Positions 1-13,390 are shown, counted from the first letter of the stretch. The stretch: 64,000 nt of DNA from Blastobasis lacticolella (GCA_905147135.1 LR990042.1:16111545-16175544), one strand, 5' to 3'. Notes: generated by a model from the letters alone, not told the origin. Numbers and translations are program-made.

Positions 1-510
1 AGACTAATGAGTTTAGTCCTATTCGTACTCATAGTATACACTATACGATGGTACGAGATACCTACCATGTTTTTTTACATGTGTTTTTACACACGTATTT
101 AATAGCGGTTTATTATCAAAATAAGTCGTATGCAACCCAAATCCATTCTAAAGGACAAAGAATTTTACATTTTTAAAGATCGTCACACCTTGACACGTTA
201 TTGGTGACAGTCACAGCGTCCGCTTCTGTAAGTAACGAGAGATCTGCTGAGGCCATGGCTAAAACCGGAAAAATATTTTTAACATCTTTTACATCATTTT
301 AACTACATTACTTTGAGTGTTTCTTTTCATGGGTACCTTTCGCAGATCCATTCGATCTGCGTCTCATAAATATGTACGATTCTAAAAACGGCTCCCATTC
401 CGAAAAGCTCATAGTGGCGAGGCGCGAATAGTTGTAATATGGAGCTTGGTTATCAAAATTTAATCGGAACGGCCGATTAACTAGAATTAGATATTGGAAT
501 TAGAAAAAGA

Positions 511-832
511 GCGTCGGTGGCCGAGCGGTTAGAGTATCCAACTCGTAAGCCAGAGGTTCCGGGTTCGAATCCCGCTCCGGCCATGTACCAATGACTGTTT
601 TCTGAGTTATGTACATTAGTTGAATACTAACCGATGCTCTTACGGTGAGGGAAAACATCGTGATCAAACCTGCACATTCAGGCGACTGGATGTGTAACCA
701 TGATCCAATCTGGTCAGGTTCCCCTGGTAGCAGGGTCATGGAGGTCAGATGGCAGTCGCTCCACTGTAATTACCTGACCTGCCAAATCCTGGATCATGGT
801 CAAGGCGGACCCCGGGCCGGGCCTTTTTTTTT
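511..832 (+). repeat. SINE-A copy (tRNA-derived)
   Basis: Starts GCGTCGGTGGCCGAGCGGTTA (an A-box-like element); the B box GGTTCGAATCC follows about 45 nt later. The body (ATGTACATTAGTTGAATACTA...) recurs at 1.7, 3.7, 16.1, 26.3 and 63.6 kb. This copy ends in a T-run rather than the usual AACGCCAAGATGATG tail. The acceptor-stem ends do not pair, so it is not a working tRNA gene. Confidence 0.9.
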
Positions 833-1697
833 AGATGTTGAAATTAGAAATTAGATTAAACGAAAAGCCGATTTATTATAAGTATAGACTACATTCGATT
901 CTCTTGCCCCTTTAAAAGCACCATAAGAAACATTCTTGTTTGCAACGATGAAATGTTGGATGTTCTGTCGGATGATAACAATATTTCAATAGAAATTTAT
1001 TTGACAATTACCAAGGGCAGAATGACCTATTTGAAGCATTTATTTTAAGGAAAACTATTATGTAATTGTGGGAACATTTTGTGTCTATTTAGAAATCCTG
1101 ACCTGACTTTGTGAATTCTATGCCTGAAGATATATAAAACCTCATTAAAGATAAATATTCATGAGAAAATTATTCATATTCCGACGTGCAATGTGACAGC
1201 TAGTTTTCACAAATTCCGTAAATGCATACTTGTTGTAGTCTTGTTTTATGATTTGTAAAAATTCACTCAACAATGCATAGTACTAAACCTTACAAAAAAG
1301 CTTTATAGACGATACGGGATATAGGTACTGTTTAAAAAATTATGGGCCCTCCTCTTAAGTAATGTAATTAAATTATTGATGCAATTTGCGTACATTACGC
1401 CCTAAAGCAAAACCTTGAAGGTTCAACACATTGTTGCCTGCGACGACTATGACACAAGACATTCTGGAAATACACACTTTATTAGTCATCGTGGCTGTTG
1501 TTTTATCAGATGTGATGTTACCTAATATTCCAATAATACCGCATGACAGTGTTCTTAGTTTTGGAATATCACGATTTTTGGTAATCCTTATATAAAAAAC
1601 AAATTTTGACAAACTTTGAAGCGGAGACGAGAGGAGATCTCCGCACATCTCCTCTTTAATAGTCCGGGCCTAAGAAACAAATCATACGATAATTATT

Positions 1698-2056
1698 ATC
1701 TTGGCGTTAATGTTACAGTTATGCTCTCGCGCACAAGGGTCGGGGTCCTCCTTGACCACGATCCAGTATTTGACTGATCAGGTTATTATAGTGGATCAAC
1801 TACCATTCGACCCTGCTATCTGGGGAACATGACCAGATTAGATCATGGTTACACATTCAGTCGCCTTAATGTGCAGGTTTCCTTACAATGTTTTCCCTCA
1901 CCGTAAGAGGGACACCTCACTAATACTACTCGGTATTAGTATTCAACTAATGTACATAACTCAGGAAAAGGTCATTGGTACATGGCCTCAGTGGGATTCG
2001 AAACCAGTACTTCTCGCTTACGAGTCGAATACCTTAACCACTCGGCCACCGATGCT
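1698..2056 (-). repeat. SINE-A copy
   Basis: Reverse copy of the SINE at 511-832, full length from the tRNA-like head (near 2050) to the AACGCCAAGAT tail (near 1700). It lies just past the last visible exon of gene 1, so it may sit in that gene's intron. Confidence 0.9.
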
Positions 2057-2098
2057 ATACGATACCAATACGTATTTGGGAGGCGAATTTAGAATTAC

Positions 2099-5000
2099 CT
2101 CAGGTCTAAATCCATTTTCATCGTCAGCTATGTAGTTGAGGTTGATCTGTGTGCCGTCAGGAGCGGTATAGCTGAAGCTCCCTTGGGCGACTATCACCTC
2201 CGGGCTTTCTGGGTCGCTGGTCTTCTTCAGAGTACCAGTCTCCTCCACCTTTATGCTGTTATCTGCCTCATAGCTGGAAAAAATATTTTGAATGTGATGA
2301 ATAAGCTCCGTCTTGGAGTTCTCAATTTCATTTTATTTAAAAATTTAAAAATAAATTCAATCCCTGTCCTATTACGTATGGCTAGCGTTCAAAAGAGGTT
2401 GCATGTTGTTTCTTTTTGATTAGTTCAATATCGATTTTTAATGGACTGCTACGATGGATGTAGTCAGTAAAAAATAAGTTCTCCAGAAAATAGAGAAAGA
2501 ACATCAGCACGTTCAGTTATTATTCTACGCTTTCTTTCCAAGCATAGTTAAAAAACTATGACGAAATAATCGATAATTTGTAGTTCGAGCCAAGGTTTGG
2601 ACTCGCGAGGTATTTCTTTACCTAAAGCGAATTCACATTAAAGTATTTGCTCGTTCGATTTTGAGCAAAATCAAAACAATGCAGTACTTAACGTAATGTT
2701 ACGTTTATAATCAGTAGGCTCAGTTAACAAAGAAGAAATATTTTCGACATTGTATCTCCATTAGTACTTAATTATCACAGCCGTGTAAATTACTCCTGGC
2801 GTGTTCATTGATAACTGTTCGCGTGCGCTAACTTACTGACAGTACTTTTAATTAAATGCGAGTATTTAATTATTGTAACCCTTTTTACGACATCACCCAC
2901 ACAGACATTTGAAATTGATAGATAGGAAAAAGGGATACCTAAGTATTTAAATGATAGAAAATCGTATATTATAACTAAGCAGGTTCAGCTTGTTTGCCAC
3001 CTTGGTGGCATAAAAAGAAATAGGCTGGTTCTGGACAGGCGTGCTCCATCTTCGACCGCATTGTAATTACCGGTCACGTCAAATACCAGCCTAGTAACTT
3101 GTAAAAACTGACAAAAGACTTGCTAATTTTGATACAATTCCTCGTCAAATGTGTTTGTTATCTAACATGGAAAGCTGCACTGGAATGCTTGACCTCGCCT
3201 CTAGTCTGACAATGTCTTCACCTCGGTAGGTGACAATGCTCTTATGTCATACTTGTAACATTTTCGGCTATGAGAATCGTATTTCCTGAAGGCCAATTTA
3301 CAATACATTACCGCAGAAAATTGGTCAAATATTCCCGTTAGCGAATAGCCGTGACAAGCTAACAGAAAACCCATAATACGAACCGAATTAATTAGAATTT
3401 TTGCCTTGGGTTGATTTAATACTTAATATGATATGTTTATGATATGATATGATTAATATATAATATAATATAATATGATTGATATGAAATGATTATAATA
3501 AAAAGAAATACCATTGGTATATTGTTACAACTTGTTGTTGTAACTATACATAATTTAGTGAATTTCCATGGACGTGCCCTAATTCCGTTGTAATAGGATA
3601 TTTCTAGGACTACTAGCAAAATGGTAATAAAACTAATTATATAAACTGGTCTTGGTCATCTTGGCATAAATGTTCCGGTTGCACTCTCGCTCACGAGGGC
3701 CCGGGCTCGGCCTTGACAATAATCCAGGATTTGGCTGATCACGTTATTACAATGGAGCGACTGTCATCTGACAGTCGTGACCCTGTTAACATGGTAACCT
3801 GACCAGATTGGACCATGGTTACACTTTCAGTCGCCTGGATGTGCAGGTTTCATCACGATGTTTTCCCCCACCGTAAGAGCATCGGTTAGTGTTCAACTAA
3901 TGTACATACATAACTCAGGAAAAGAGTCACTGGTACATGGTGGCACTGGAGTTCGAGCCCGGTACCTTGGTGTAAGAGTCGGACCCCTTAATCATTAGGC
4001 CACCGACGTTCTAAACTTATTATATAAACTTTAGAAAATATCGAATAGTAACCACCAAGAGATTGCCACCATACCTGTATTTATATGAACCATCTGGTTG
4101 TTGATCGAAATCTTGCTTAATTATGGCAACTTGGTCGGATGGCTTCTGCTGCTGCGGCGCTGCAGAGGCAATCGCCAGCAATCCCAAGAAAAACAGTCTC
4201 TGGAAACACAAATGTAATAATTGAACATAAAAATCTTTTGGATAATTCTTTATTACACCCACGTATGCATATATTTTTATACAACTTAAGTAGCAAACAA
4301 GCTTGCGGCTTTCATGATGATAGGCAGATGTTTGCAATATCAGGGGTATCACTCCCGTGTTGCCGACCTTCTTGAAACGTTTTCATTCAATATTTAAAAT
4401 TGCGAGTTTATCTCTGTAAAATATATCTTTTAGTTAACATGAGAGAACTGGATACAACCTAAGCCTAAATTCAAGTACATCAATAATACGTAAGTATACT
4501 CAGAGCATTAGTGTTAAGTTTAATAATCACTAGTCTATAATATTACGTATATCTACTCCACTGTAGAGCACCGGCCTATTTCTCACACAACCTAATGAAA
4601 GTAAGAATTAGGCTATAGTCTGCCATGATCTGTGCGTGGAGGATGCTAGACATGCTAACTATCCTCAGGCTACCAAAGGGTTCCAAACTTTGATCATCTG
4701 ATTCCAAGGAATAAAATCATACTGAACTGTATGACGGAATACGAAATGTAAGTAAGTAAGTAAGTAAGTAAATAATTTATTATCAACTGGACGAATGTAT
4801 GATGTAGGTCTATTTTCTATATTTAATATATAAAACTGTCCGACTGTAATCCACTCAGAGCCGAAACCACTGGCTCCAGAAGCCATTTTTATATTATCAA
4901 CGTTTATTATATGACGTGAATGCACTAAGAATGGATTTTTAGAAATGTTGGGGGTGAAATAGGGGTGAAAAGTTTGCATAGCTGACAACTGCTTGCATCT

Positions 5001-8000
5001 AGGAGGTTGAATTTACGGCCACTGGCTTGAAATAATCTAGCGCCTGTTGATTCCATTGAGCAAATACAATCTTCAACGACTTTTCTATAAATAAATACGC
5101 AGGCGGTTTGCAGCGCGGCGCGAGAGCCGTTGCGGCAACGGCGCGGTTATTCGCGAGATTTGGCACCCTAAGGATACAGCTGAATCGGTGCCTCGAAATA
5201 ATATCGATATTTATGCACATTCCATGTCGTTTAACGAAAATCAATAATTTGTCAAACTGTTTTCTCAAGTTATACAATGACATATAGACCTACTGCAAAC
5301 ATAAATTGTTAAATTGTGGTCAGGGTCTGTCAACGTTGAACGTCGAAAGATTACGTGCCAATACGTCAAAGAACGAATGATGGTGATTTGTTTCATCTGC
5401 TTGTGATGAATATGTACACATAAGTAATGTAATGTCAGTATAACTAAACGTCTAATTACTAAGGCTTTGTTCATACTAGTCGAGAGAGTTACTGGAGATT
5501 TTATACGTTACATAAATCGAGTTTTAATCTTAAAACGCATAAATTCGGCATTATCATTGTTTCAATAACGCCAGTTCCCACCTAATGGACCATCGTAACA
5601 CAAAACTCAAAATCTTGTGGGTAATATTAATTACCTAACTGCGAATGTTATGAACCTACGAACATACATAAAATTTTAATAAATTAAATTTTTCAATTTC
5701 AAATATTCATCCACATTAACAGACAAATTGAGAAACACTTTCACTACACATATTATCGGGTTTGTTACCACGGTTAGTATTGATTTTACCTCGATATTGT
5801 GAAAATGTAGTGAATAACCACGAAAGTCTTAAAACCTAAATTGAGAAACCTTTTTGATTATATTTTTGCTTATTTCCTCAACTAATGGACATAGTTTATT
5901 ATTATTTATTGTTATTATTATTATTAGAAACTGCAGTCGAAAAGTCATTGTCAATTCTTCGTATAGGTGCACCTGGCCACCAACAAGTACGACGCCTTGT
6001 AGCTTCACAAGACAAACTCAATTAGTCCCGGTGCGCATGCGTGGTTTCTGGCACGCGGCCTTCGTGCGACCAATGCACGCGAGATGCGCCTGCGCACCAA
6101 ATGAACAAAACTTACAGTGCCACAAACATTATCTGACCGATGACGGCGTCGCTGTTGTGGGCAATAAAATGACATTCCAAACTGGCGACATTTACTTCCA
6201 GTTTTCGCCACCGGGTCAGATAAGTTTCTTGTCAAGTCAACTGCAACATTGTTAATAGTAACGACTATTATTTATTAATCATCCAAGTATATTGTCCATA
6301 AACATATAATGAAGCTGCCTAGTCCCAAACTCAGCCATAATGGCAAACATAAACCTGTCTGTTAAATACAATAATTAAAGTCAGTGATTGTCTGTTTGCT
6401 TGTATTAATACTTGAGTAACATAAGTGCAAAATGAAATAAAATATACGACAATATAAATTAGACAGATAGGCGCCTTTGTTAGTAAAAAACAAAGCCTTC
6501 TGAGCAATATTTATGGAGTAGGAGAGCGGTCTGGTAATTAAAGGGTCGAAATGATGGAGGCAGAATCAATTAAGATCTAATGCCAGATTTACAATGGTCA
6601 AGTATATAGCGAAGTAGGTAGATACAGTGGTGAAAACCGCTCGATTCAACTTGGCTTGTAAGCTACATTGCAATAAGCTCCAAATAAGATCGCTTTCTAT
6701 TTTTGTGGGAAATGCACTCAAAGTCAAAGTTTAGCGCATCATATAGTGGCGCCACTCGCTACTGTCCTTGACCAATCTAAATCGGGCATAAGAAGTTGTG
6801 CGGGAAAAAATCATGTTTTCAAATCATAATCCACAGATCTCCCAATCGATCCAACGTAGTAGATGCAAACAGTTATCAGATAGTACATCTAAGGTCATCG
6901 CTAGTTGACACGACAAGCATCACGGATCATTAACCGTGCTTGAGCCTGTAATATTAATTACCTGGATAAATCGCACAGTCAACGGATGTAAATATTTTGA
7001 ATATATACGGCAAAAACATAATATTGAGTGAACAGATCGAAGAGATATTTGGTGAGCTGACATTATTAAATATTTATTTAATATACAATCACTCACACAC
7101 ACATTGCACAGTGCACTGTGGAAGAAGAATTTCGCGAAGGTCTACCTGGGTACTTTTCTATCTGTATACTTATGCCGCTTTTACGCCACTAAAATCACTC
7201 AGAAGAGGCTATTAACTAAACAGTAGGTAACATCGTACTCGTACATGCCAATGTCGGCTTTTGGCATGACCAGGGAGTTGCGCAAGAGTGCGCTCAGTTG
7301 TGGGAACTTGGATTAGAATCCGAGTCGCCTAAAAAACAATGTCCCTTGTACAGAACAAAGGTGCCACCCAATTAAACGCTCGCACGCAAAGTCTAGACTG
7401 AAACTATCCAGGGACAAATGCCGCGTCGCAATACCAGCCACATCAAATATCTTGATATGAAGTTCTTATGCAAATGCACGGTAAGAAATTTTAACTATTT
7501 CTGAGAACATTTTCTGTACTGGTGTTTCAAAAGATTGTCTTTTTACTGCCGATTTTACTGCCGTGGTGATTGCGGTAATTTTCTTTATATCGAGAATACG
7601 TCTCAATTCTCGAGTCAATTCGTATAATTATGGGGTTATAACAGTTTATAAATAAGGCTGTTGTCCAGGGCTATATAATATGAAAAATATAATACAGAGA
7701 GGACTCGAATAGACGACTTGATTGAGACGCTGATTGGGCTTTCATTTCAACAGAGTGACTTATTCTTATAAATGACATTTACTATTCCAATCAATTTTTA
7801 TTTATATTTTTATTTTATTTTGGTATTCCAATCAACTCTCTCAGTAGTGAACCGATTTTATCTAATTACGATGATTCCAATCGTTCATCTTTAACTCTAC
7901 CCATCTCATATTAAGCCCAGCCGTTTACATGCCATCGCTCGCAACGGCTACAATATGGATGGCACACTTGTCACTAGGCCAACCGATACTGCAAAGGTTA

Positions 8001-9790
8001 GGTATTGTGGCAAAGGCGTTGCGTCACCCGGACCTGCGCCTGCGCCCCGGACGCCCTATGCGCAGGCTGTGGGCACATCCTCGCCGGTTAAAGGCCGCGC
8101 TTTCGATAGCGAACGTACAGTCAGGAAAGTCGCTCGCTTTGAAGTTTTTTGAAGCCGAGTTTTGTTTGTATTTGAGTTTTAATCAGGCCCACGATACGCT
8201 AACTATAAAACTACGTCCATTGACTTGGTCGCTAGGTCTGAAAAGGTAATGTGTGCGTCCAAATCCCGCGAATGCGCCGTGAATGCGCTGTTGCTGCAAC
8301 AGCACGAGATGGACGCGTTGCATTTTATCGTACCTAACAATTGAAGGCATGCTCGCGCGCCGCTTGCGGGCAGCTCTTGCGATCTATGGCTGCAACTGCC
8401 AATTCGCGGCGCGTCCTCTAGATTTGGACGTACAATAACATTTTATAGCAAATATGTGCACTAGTCGGCAGTAAGTAATGCACTGACTAGTTCCGGCTTC
8501 GTATATCCCCGTGGAACAACACTCTACGAAGCCGAACTATTGATGTGCTTTATTTAGTGCCACCGTCTGAAAGACAAGAGGTGCAACAAAAAGTTGATTG
8601 GTTGGTATTGTATTTCGGAAAAAGATTACTTCCCTGATTAACAACAATACTCTATCTAATACCTACGTTGACAAAAAAGATTTTACTATATTACATGAAC
8701 GACGACTTGGATGTAGGTGTAGGTCGCTATATTTTTTATTTTTCGATTCATTTTATGTATAGTATTTCTGTTGCACCTCAAGGAACATAAATGACAGTTA
8801 AGGCCAATATTTATCGGTTCACCAAAAGTAACTAATTTCACGCTAAAACATATACGTAATTTCAAGCTAATATAAATAAATTGTAGATGTGCTTCTTGAA
8901 GAGATATTTTGAGTGTACCTTCTGACTTTACACTTTATGTACGACGACACGCCTTATTTGTCATTCGGTGGAAATCCATGGTCATGTAATAATGTAATAT
9001 TTCACCAGCCACATAATTCAATGCATTTTTAATTGATTTATGAAAATATTAATATTTATATAGATTTATATTCTAGAAAAACTAGAAAATTAGGTTGACC
9101 GTTCGATATTCTACAATATTGCATTCATATGCTTTTGTAACTATGCATGATTTATGTTACTTTTGAAACAAAATCAATATTTAAAAGTATGTTCCGGTTT
9201 TCCTACCGAGTTTGGGCTATTCGAAATGTACGCAGTAGGAAAACCGGAATATTCGTTTAAAATATGTGGTGATGACCGCGACGTCTTCATATTTTTTGTA
9301 GCAAGTATTAAGTTTTGAACGAGACGGAGTTACAGTTACGGAGTTATAGCAATTAATCTGTTTATATATAATTTAGTGCTTTTAGTTTAAGAAAGTTATT
9401 TACTTAAACGTTTTATCATTTATTATATTGGTTTTGACTATCTACGTTTTAAACAAAATAGACTTACTTAAAATAAATATCTTACAAACTACTCTAGATA
9501 AAAAAACACTGTTTAATTTAAAACTAAAGTGTTTGTAGTTGAACATTTTGAAGCGATTCTAATTCTTTTAGATTACGGTGGTCTTTTAAGACAATATATA
9601 ACAGGAATAGAGAAACCCACTGTCTTTAATTATATTCCTATATTTTTGTAACCAACAAATTGTCCCAAAAGCTGACGAAAATCGAAGATAGCAAAAACAG
9701 GAAGGATATTACTCCCATCGTTACACCAAAAGCCCATCTAACATACATAATTACAATATTACAGAACACAATATCGAACAAACTCACCAT
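2099..9790 (-). CDS. Gene 1: RR-1 cuticular protein (CPR family), 3' end beyond the window
   Basis: Secreted structural protein expected to bind chitin in cuticle through an RR-1 (chitin_bind_4) domain. Exons read on the minus strand: 9788-9790 (only the ATG, then GTGAGT), 4075-4199 and 2099-2273. Phases agree (3+125+175 nt; junction codon AG|C gives Ser43). Residues 1-15 form a signal peptide ending ASAA before a Gln/Pro stretch. The RR domain runs from about residue 36 (PDGSYKYSYEADNS) to 101, with Y-x-A-D-x-E-N-G-F-x-P near its end. The last exon ends GAG|GTAATT in phase 0, so a C-terminal exon must follow. I found none in 1-2098, so it probably lies to the left. Exons 2 and 3 are firm. 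Exon 1 is inferred from a TATA box, phase fit and the signal peptide it completes; intron 1 would be about 5.6 kb, much longer than in the neighbouring genes. Confidence 0.8.
3652..4012 (-). repeat. SINE-A copy in intron 2 of gene 1
   Basis: Same family, reverse orientation, between gene 1 exons 4075-4199 and 2099-2273, so in the same strand sense as the gene. The B box is mutated. Confidence 0.9.
4745..4990 (-). repeat. (AAGT)n run with an AT-rich retroelement-like tail
   Basis: Six AAGT units at 4751-4774 followed by AATAATTTATTATCAACTGG, the look of a LINE 3' end with a microsatellite tail. No reverse transcriptase remains. It lies in intron 1 of gene 1. Confidence 0.4.
8253..8433. mobile_element. 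MITE with 13-bp terminal inverted repeats
   Basis: Left end GTGCGTCCAAATC and right end GATTTGGACGTAC are inverted with one mismatch. The 155-nt interior is CpG-rich and partly self-complementary. No open frame. It lies in intron 1 of gene 1. Confidence 0.7.
8489..8538. repeat. Imperfect hairpin
   Basis: AGTTCCGGCTTCGTA (8489-8503) pairs with TACGAAGCCGAACT (8525-8538), with one bulged C. Confidence 0.6.
9192..9249. repeat. Perfect 15-bp inverted repeat (foldback)
   Basis: TTCCGGTTTTCCTAC (9192-9206) and its exact complement (9235-9249) with a 28-nt loop. The right flank (TTTAAAATATGTGGTGATGACCG) resembles that of the hairpin at 12362-12457, so both belong to one family. Confidence 0.75.
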
Positions 9791-9897
9791 GGTCAAGTCA
9801 CGGTATACCAGGATTTCAGGACGCGCGGGAGTATCCCATGTGCCGGCGGTCGGCGGCGTGTGCGCCGGTGTGTACTTAGCCGTCTAATCACCTGTCC

Positions 9898-9905
9898 CTT
9901 ATATA
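9898..9905 (-). promoter_or_regulatory. TATA box, candidate promoter of gene 1
   Basis: The minus strand reads CTATATAAGG. It is about 110 nt upstream of the proposed ATG at 9790-9788, allowing a leader of about 80 nt. A short upstream ATG (around 9840) opens an 8-codon frame that stops before the main ATG. The assignment to gene 1 rests on phase and position only. Confidence 0.5.
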
Positions 9906-11304
9906 GAGACGCGGGTTTGTCTACCCATCGCGTGCAGCGGGGGAGCTGCATACGCTGCACTGCGCAGGCACGGACTCGGGTGCGAAGGGCCTCTATTTGT
10001 TAGCGTAGCTGCGAGCGATAGAATCGGTCTGTAGTTTTGGTATCGATATTCTTGGTAAAAGTTCTCAGTATTCTTTAATGTCAAGCAATGTAGAAATTGT
10101 TTAGAATATTGTAATTTGTAATGTATTAGTGTCGCAAGACAAGACTTATTTTGGGTAGCTGCATCATCATAGGAAGTAAGTAAGATGATGGTGCTTTGAC
10201 AATATAAGTTTTGTTGTATGGCATGCGCCAAGTTTTCCTTGACACACTAGAATATATAGCGCAAATAGAAATATGTGAGACATCACTGCAGAAATTTGAA
10301 CATTTCTGTGATGCATCGAATATTATACTACTTATGGAGTCATGCAGGCGTGAGGTCACACAATGTCATGTTTTTGCCTTAAAAGTTGAAAACGCAAATG
10401 TGATTTTAATAGACAAGCTCTTAATCGCGCAATTGACTTTTCGCACAAATGAACCATCGCGCTTGTAAGCATCGCGACGCTCTTCGCGCTATCGACATTG
10501 GTGTTCGCCATTCGCACTCACACTGCATCAGATTACAGTCTACTCGATTGTACAAAAATACACTAAAGTTGTACAAAAAACACTAGTGGGTTTAATTACG
10601 AAGGAGAAATTTAGGTAACCCATAAAGATGGATAACTTATACCAATGACAGGACTTAGTCAAGCTTAAGGACTCCACCTACAAAATAAATGTTTCCCACC
10701 ATGCAACAATGTTTGCATTTTTGGGTTACATTTACTTACTATGTTGACGCAACGACCCAAAGTGAGAACTGTGGGCTGACTGTTGGCAGGAGGTGGCACT
10801 GAACAGAGTTGAATGGCATATCTTAGTGTCGGAGGCCAAGACTAATTTTGGGTTTCAGTTAATTTCAAGAATATAAAAGCCAGAATGCAGACACATGAAA
10901 AACATAATAAATCCTAAATCCAACCCTTTCTGTAACATTATCTTGTTGAACTACAATGGAATAACTATCAAGTCTCGTAAAACGAAGAAACCCAACACTT
11001 TAAATGGTATGTAACAGGTACCTACGCTTTATGTCAAATACTTCGCGAGCGCGCTGCTTCATCGAAAAGACGTTACTGTAATGGCAAACAATTTAATAAT
11101 TCTGCATAGTGTAAGGAATGACAGAGAAGGCCGCAGGCAAAAATTGAGGAACACCTAAATTACAGTAATTATAGCTTACTTACCCGAGACTACGCAGAAT
11201 ACTCAGGCACTTTTGGCAGTCTTGTGCCGAATTTAATCGCGATTAATTTAACTGTAAGTATGAAAAAAGTTTAAGCAGACAAATACCTGCAGTTATTTCT
11301 TTCT

Positions 11305-11510
11305 AATGAACCCGGCGCGACTTCGTTCGCGTATATCTACTTTACCACTACCTACCCTTTTTGTCTTGCTTAAAACCTTCCTCTTAAATTACTCTATCTA
11401 TTGTAGAAAACCGAATTAACATCAATTGCGTAGTTTAAAATATCTACGTACATAAAAACAGGGACAGACAGCGGAAAGTTACTTTGTTTTATACTATGTA
11501 CGTATAGATT
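11305..11510 (-). mobile_element. Non-autonomous Helitron (GTAGG-rich family) fragment
   Basis: The reverse strand runs from a GTATAAAACAAAGTAACTTTC start through CGCTGTCTGTCCCTG to CGAAGTCGCGCCGGGTTC. The same start and end blocks occur at 13.75, 37.16 and 53.97 kb. Confidence 0.65.
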
Positions 11511-11978
11511 CTAATTAACTGTAGTATATATTTGTGCTAGACAAATCAAAATGGTGTCCGGCATAGCAGAATATTTCACAAAAATCCGACTTATAGGTAT
11601 CATACAAGGAGATTAATGTCTTAGTAGAGGCTAATCAGCTAGGAACTGCACAGCCAAGAAAATTTTGTGATATGTGGGTATTTTACTACAAACTTTAATG
11701 GCCAAGTCCAGCAGAGTGCGTTCTACGACTGATATGATGACGATTTCCACAGTTGCGATAATCAACATCATCACCAAGAACAACAACAACGACAAACGCT
11801 CCTTAAATTCTTTCAAGCCCTCACAGCTTAATTCCCACAGTGACAATGCACTTGCGGTTATGAGTTTTTAGGGTTCCGATCTAAAATGATGAATAAGGCC
11901 TCGCTCTCAAGTCTATCAGTGCTAGTTAAATTCAAATTCAAAAACATTTATTGTAATTAGGTTTTTACAAACACTTAT

Positions 11979-12006
11979 AACGTCATACCTACATAGGTAT
12001 GACGTT
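11979..12006. repeat. Perfect 12-bp hairpin, 4-nt loop
   Basis: AACGTCATACCT, loop ACAT, AGGTATGACGTT. It follows an AT-rich LINE-tail-like stretch (11930-11975). Confidence 0.65.
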
Positions 12007-12361
12007 CATAAGGGCTAAATAGTGATATGAGATTTATAAGTATAGGTAGGTTATAAAGGCGACTGGGCACTTATATAAAATAAGTGGTCTATGGCCGAAT
12101 AGGAATTTGGTATTTACGTTTAGCACCCTCAAATACATCCTTGTATAGAAGGACATCATTAAAAATCTAACTGGCAGTTCTGAAAAAAAAAGACAAATGT
12201 CTGAGCACATGTTTTGTATTGGAAGTGCCCTATTTTTATATTTTTCCGTTCATTTCAAATGCAATACCTATTCAATCCGTTTCTATAGGGGCTAAATAGG
12301 GGCTGGATATTGGTATGAACCCTTATACAGACTTTCATTCCCTATTCAGCCAGTCAGGGGG

Positions 12362-12457
12362 TTCCTACCGCGTACCGTTGTTGACGACCCGTGACCATGA
12401 TGCATGCAACTGTGTCGAAATATCGGGCTACTCGTCAACAAAGGTACGCGGTAGGAA
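12362..12457. repeat. Foldback element, 26-bp arms with 25 matches
   Basis: The left arm begins TTCCTACCGCGTACC and continues TTGTTGACGA (12362-12387). The right arm (12432-12457) is its complement apart from one base. The loop is 44 nt. Flanks resemble those of the 9.2 kb hairpin. Confidence 0.8.
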
Positions 12458-12789
12458 ACCCGGAACATACCCTTAAAATGTGTAATAATAACCGCGATAG
12501 ATTAAAACATTATATCCTTATTAGTGTTCATATATCTCACATGAAAAATATCCATGCAACATTTCAAGCTTCTTTATACAGCAGTGTCGCTATACGTTGT
12601 TAGAAGTTAGACAATATTATAAAATTCCATCCCCTGTTTTACCAAAGGACCTGGTTTAAGAGGGTTCGATTGCCATTGTAAATTTATCTTTCCATAATTT
12701 CATTCGTTTGAGTGTTAAGTAATTAAATTATGGTTTATACTTTTAGTAAATGTATTCAATGGTGTGGAAAATGGGTTTCTATAGGTTAA

Positions 12790-12850
12790 TCATCATCATC
12801 TTGGCGTTATGTCCCAGTTGCGTCCCCGCGCAGCCCAGGTTCCGCCTTCT
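12790..12850 (-). repeat. SINE-A tail fragment
   Basis: Only the ATCATCATCTTGGCGTTATG tail end and adjoining GCGC segment are recognisable. Similar fragments lie at 47400-47455, 51205-51270 and 58194-58244 (all minus), and a plus-strand one at 29668-29735 with a (GAT)n tail. Confidence 0.6.
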
Positions 12851-13304
12851 TGTAACTTCTGGCCCACCTCGCTCAGTCTTCAACATCCTAGGTGGTTAGG
12901 TTAAGTTAATGATTTATAATAAATAAAGCATGGAAACTTGATTTATTTATTTAATTATTTGTTGGTGAATATTTGTACTCAGTTTTAAAAAAAGCGACTG
13001 AAATTAAAAAATTGTCACTCCCTGTCATATATATATTAATTCTTAAATCTGATTAAGATATAAGAAACCTCCACGCAAAAAATGAAGCGCCTATATCTAG
13101 CAGTTTGGCCGGTGCATTGTTAACAGTTAGTCAATAACATAAAATTCCAGCCCTTGTGAACCCCAATTAGGCACGAATTAAAAAAAAAATTGCAGTACGT
13201 TTCTAATTATTTGATGAGTAGTAACAGTTTACCTCCCCCCCATTATACCTCCTTAAGAGAGGAAATTCCAAAAACTTTGAATCACATTTTTCATATTTAT
13301 TTCA

Positions 13305-13390
13305 TCAGTCTGCTCGGCTGGGAATCGAACCCGGGACCTTTGCGTGGCGACCGGCATGTTAACTAACTGAACCACTCAGGTCGTCTGAGT
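13305..13390 (-). repeat. SINE-B head fragment
   Basis: Reverse of the tRNA-like head at 30250-30325 (GACCTGAGTGGTTCAG..., B box GGTTCGATTCC). Only the head is preserved. Confidence 0.7.

Noticed and set aside
511..600. tRNA gene at the head of the repeat
   Set aside because: It has A- and B-box-like sequence, but the acceptor stem does not pair and the same unit recurs with a long non-tRNA body; it is a SINE.
1..2098. Missing last exon of gene 1
   Set aside because: I looked on the minus strand for a phase-0 acceptor followed by an IPT.PP or GAHLP-like end and saw none, so I left the gene open at the edge.
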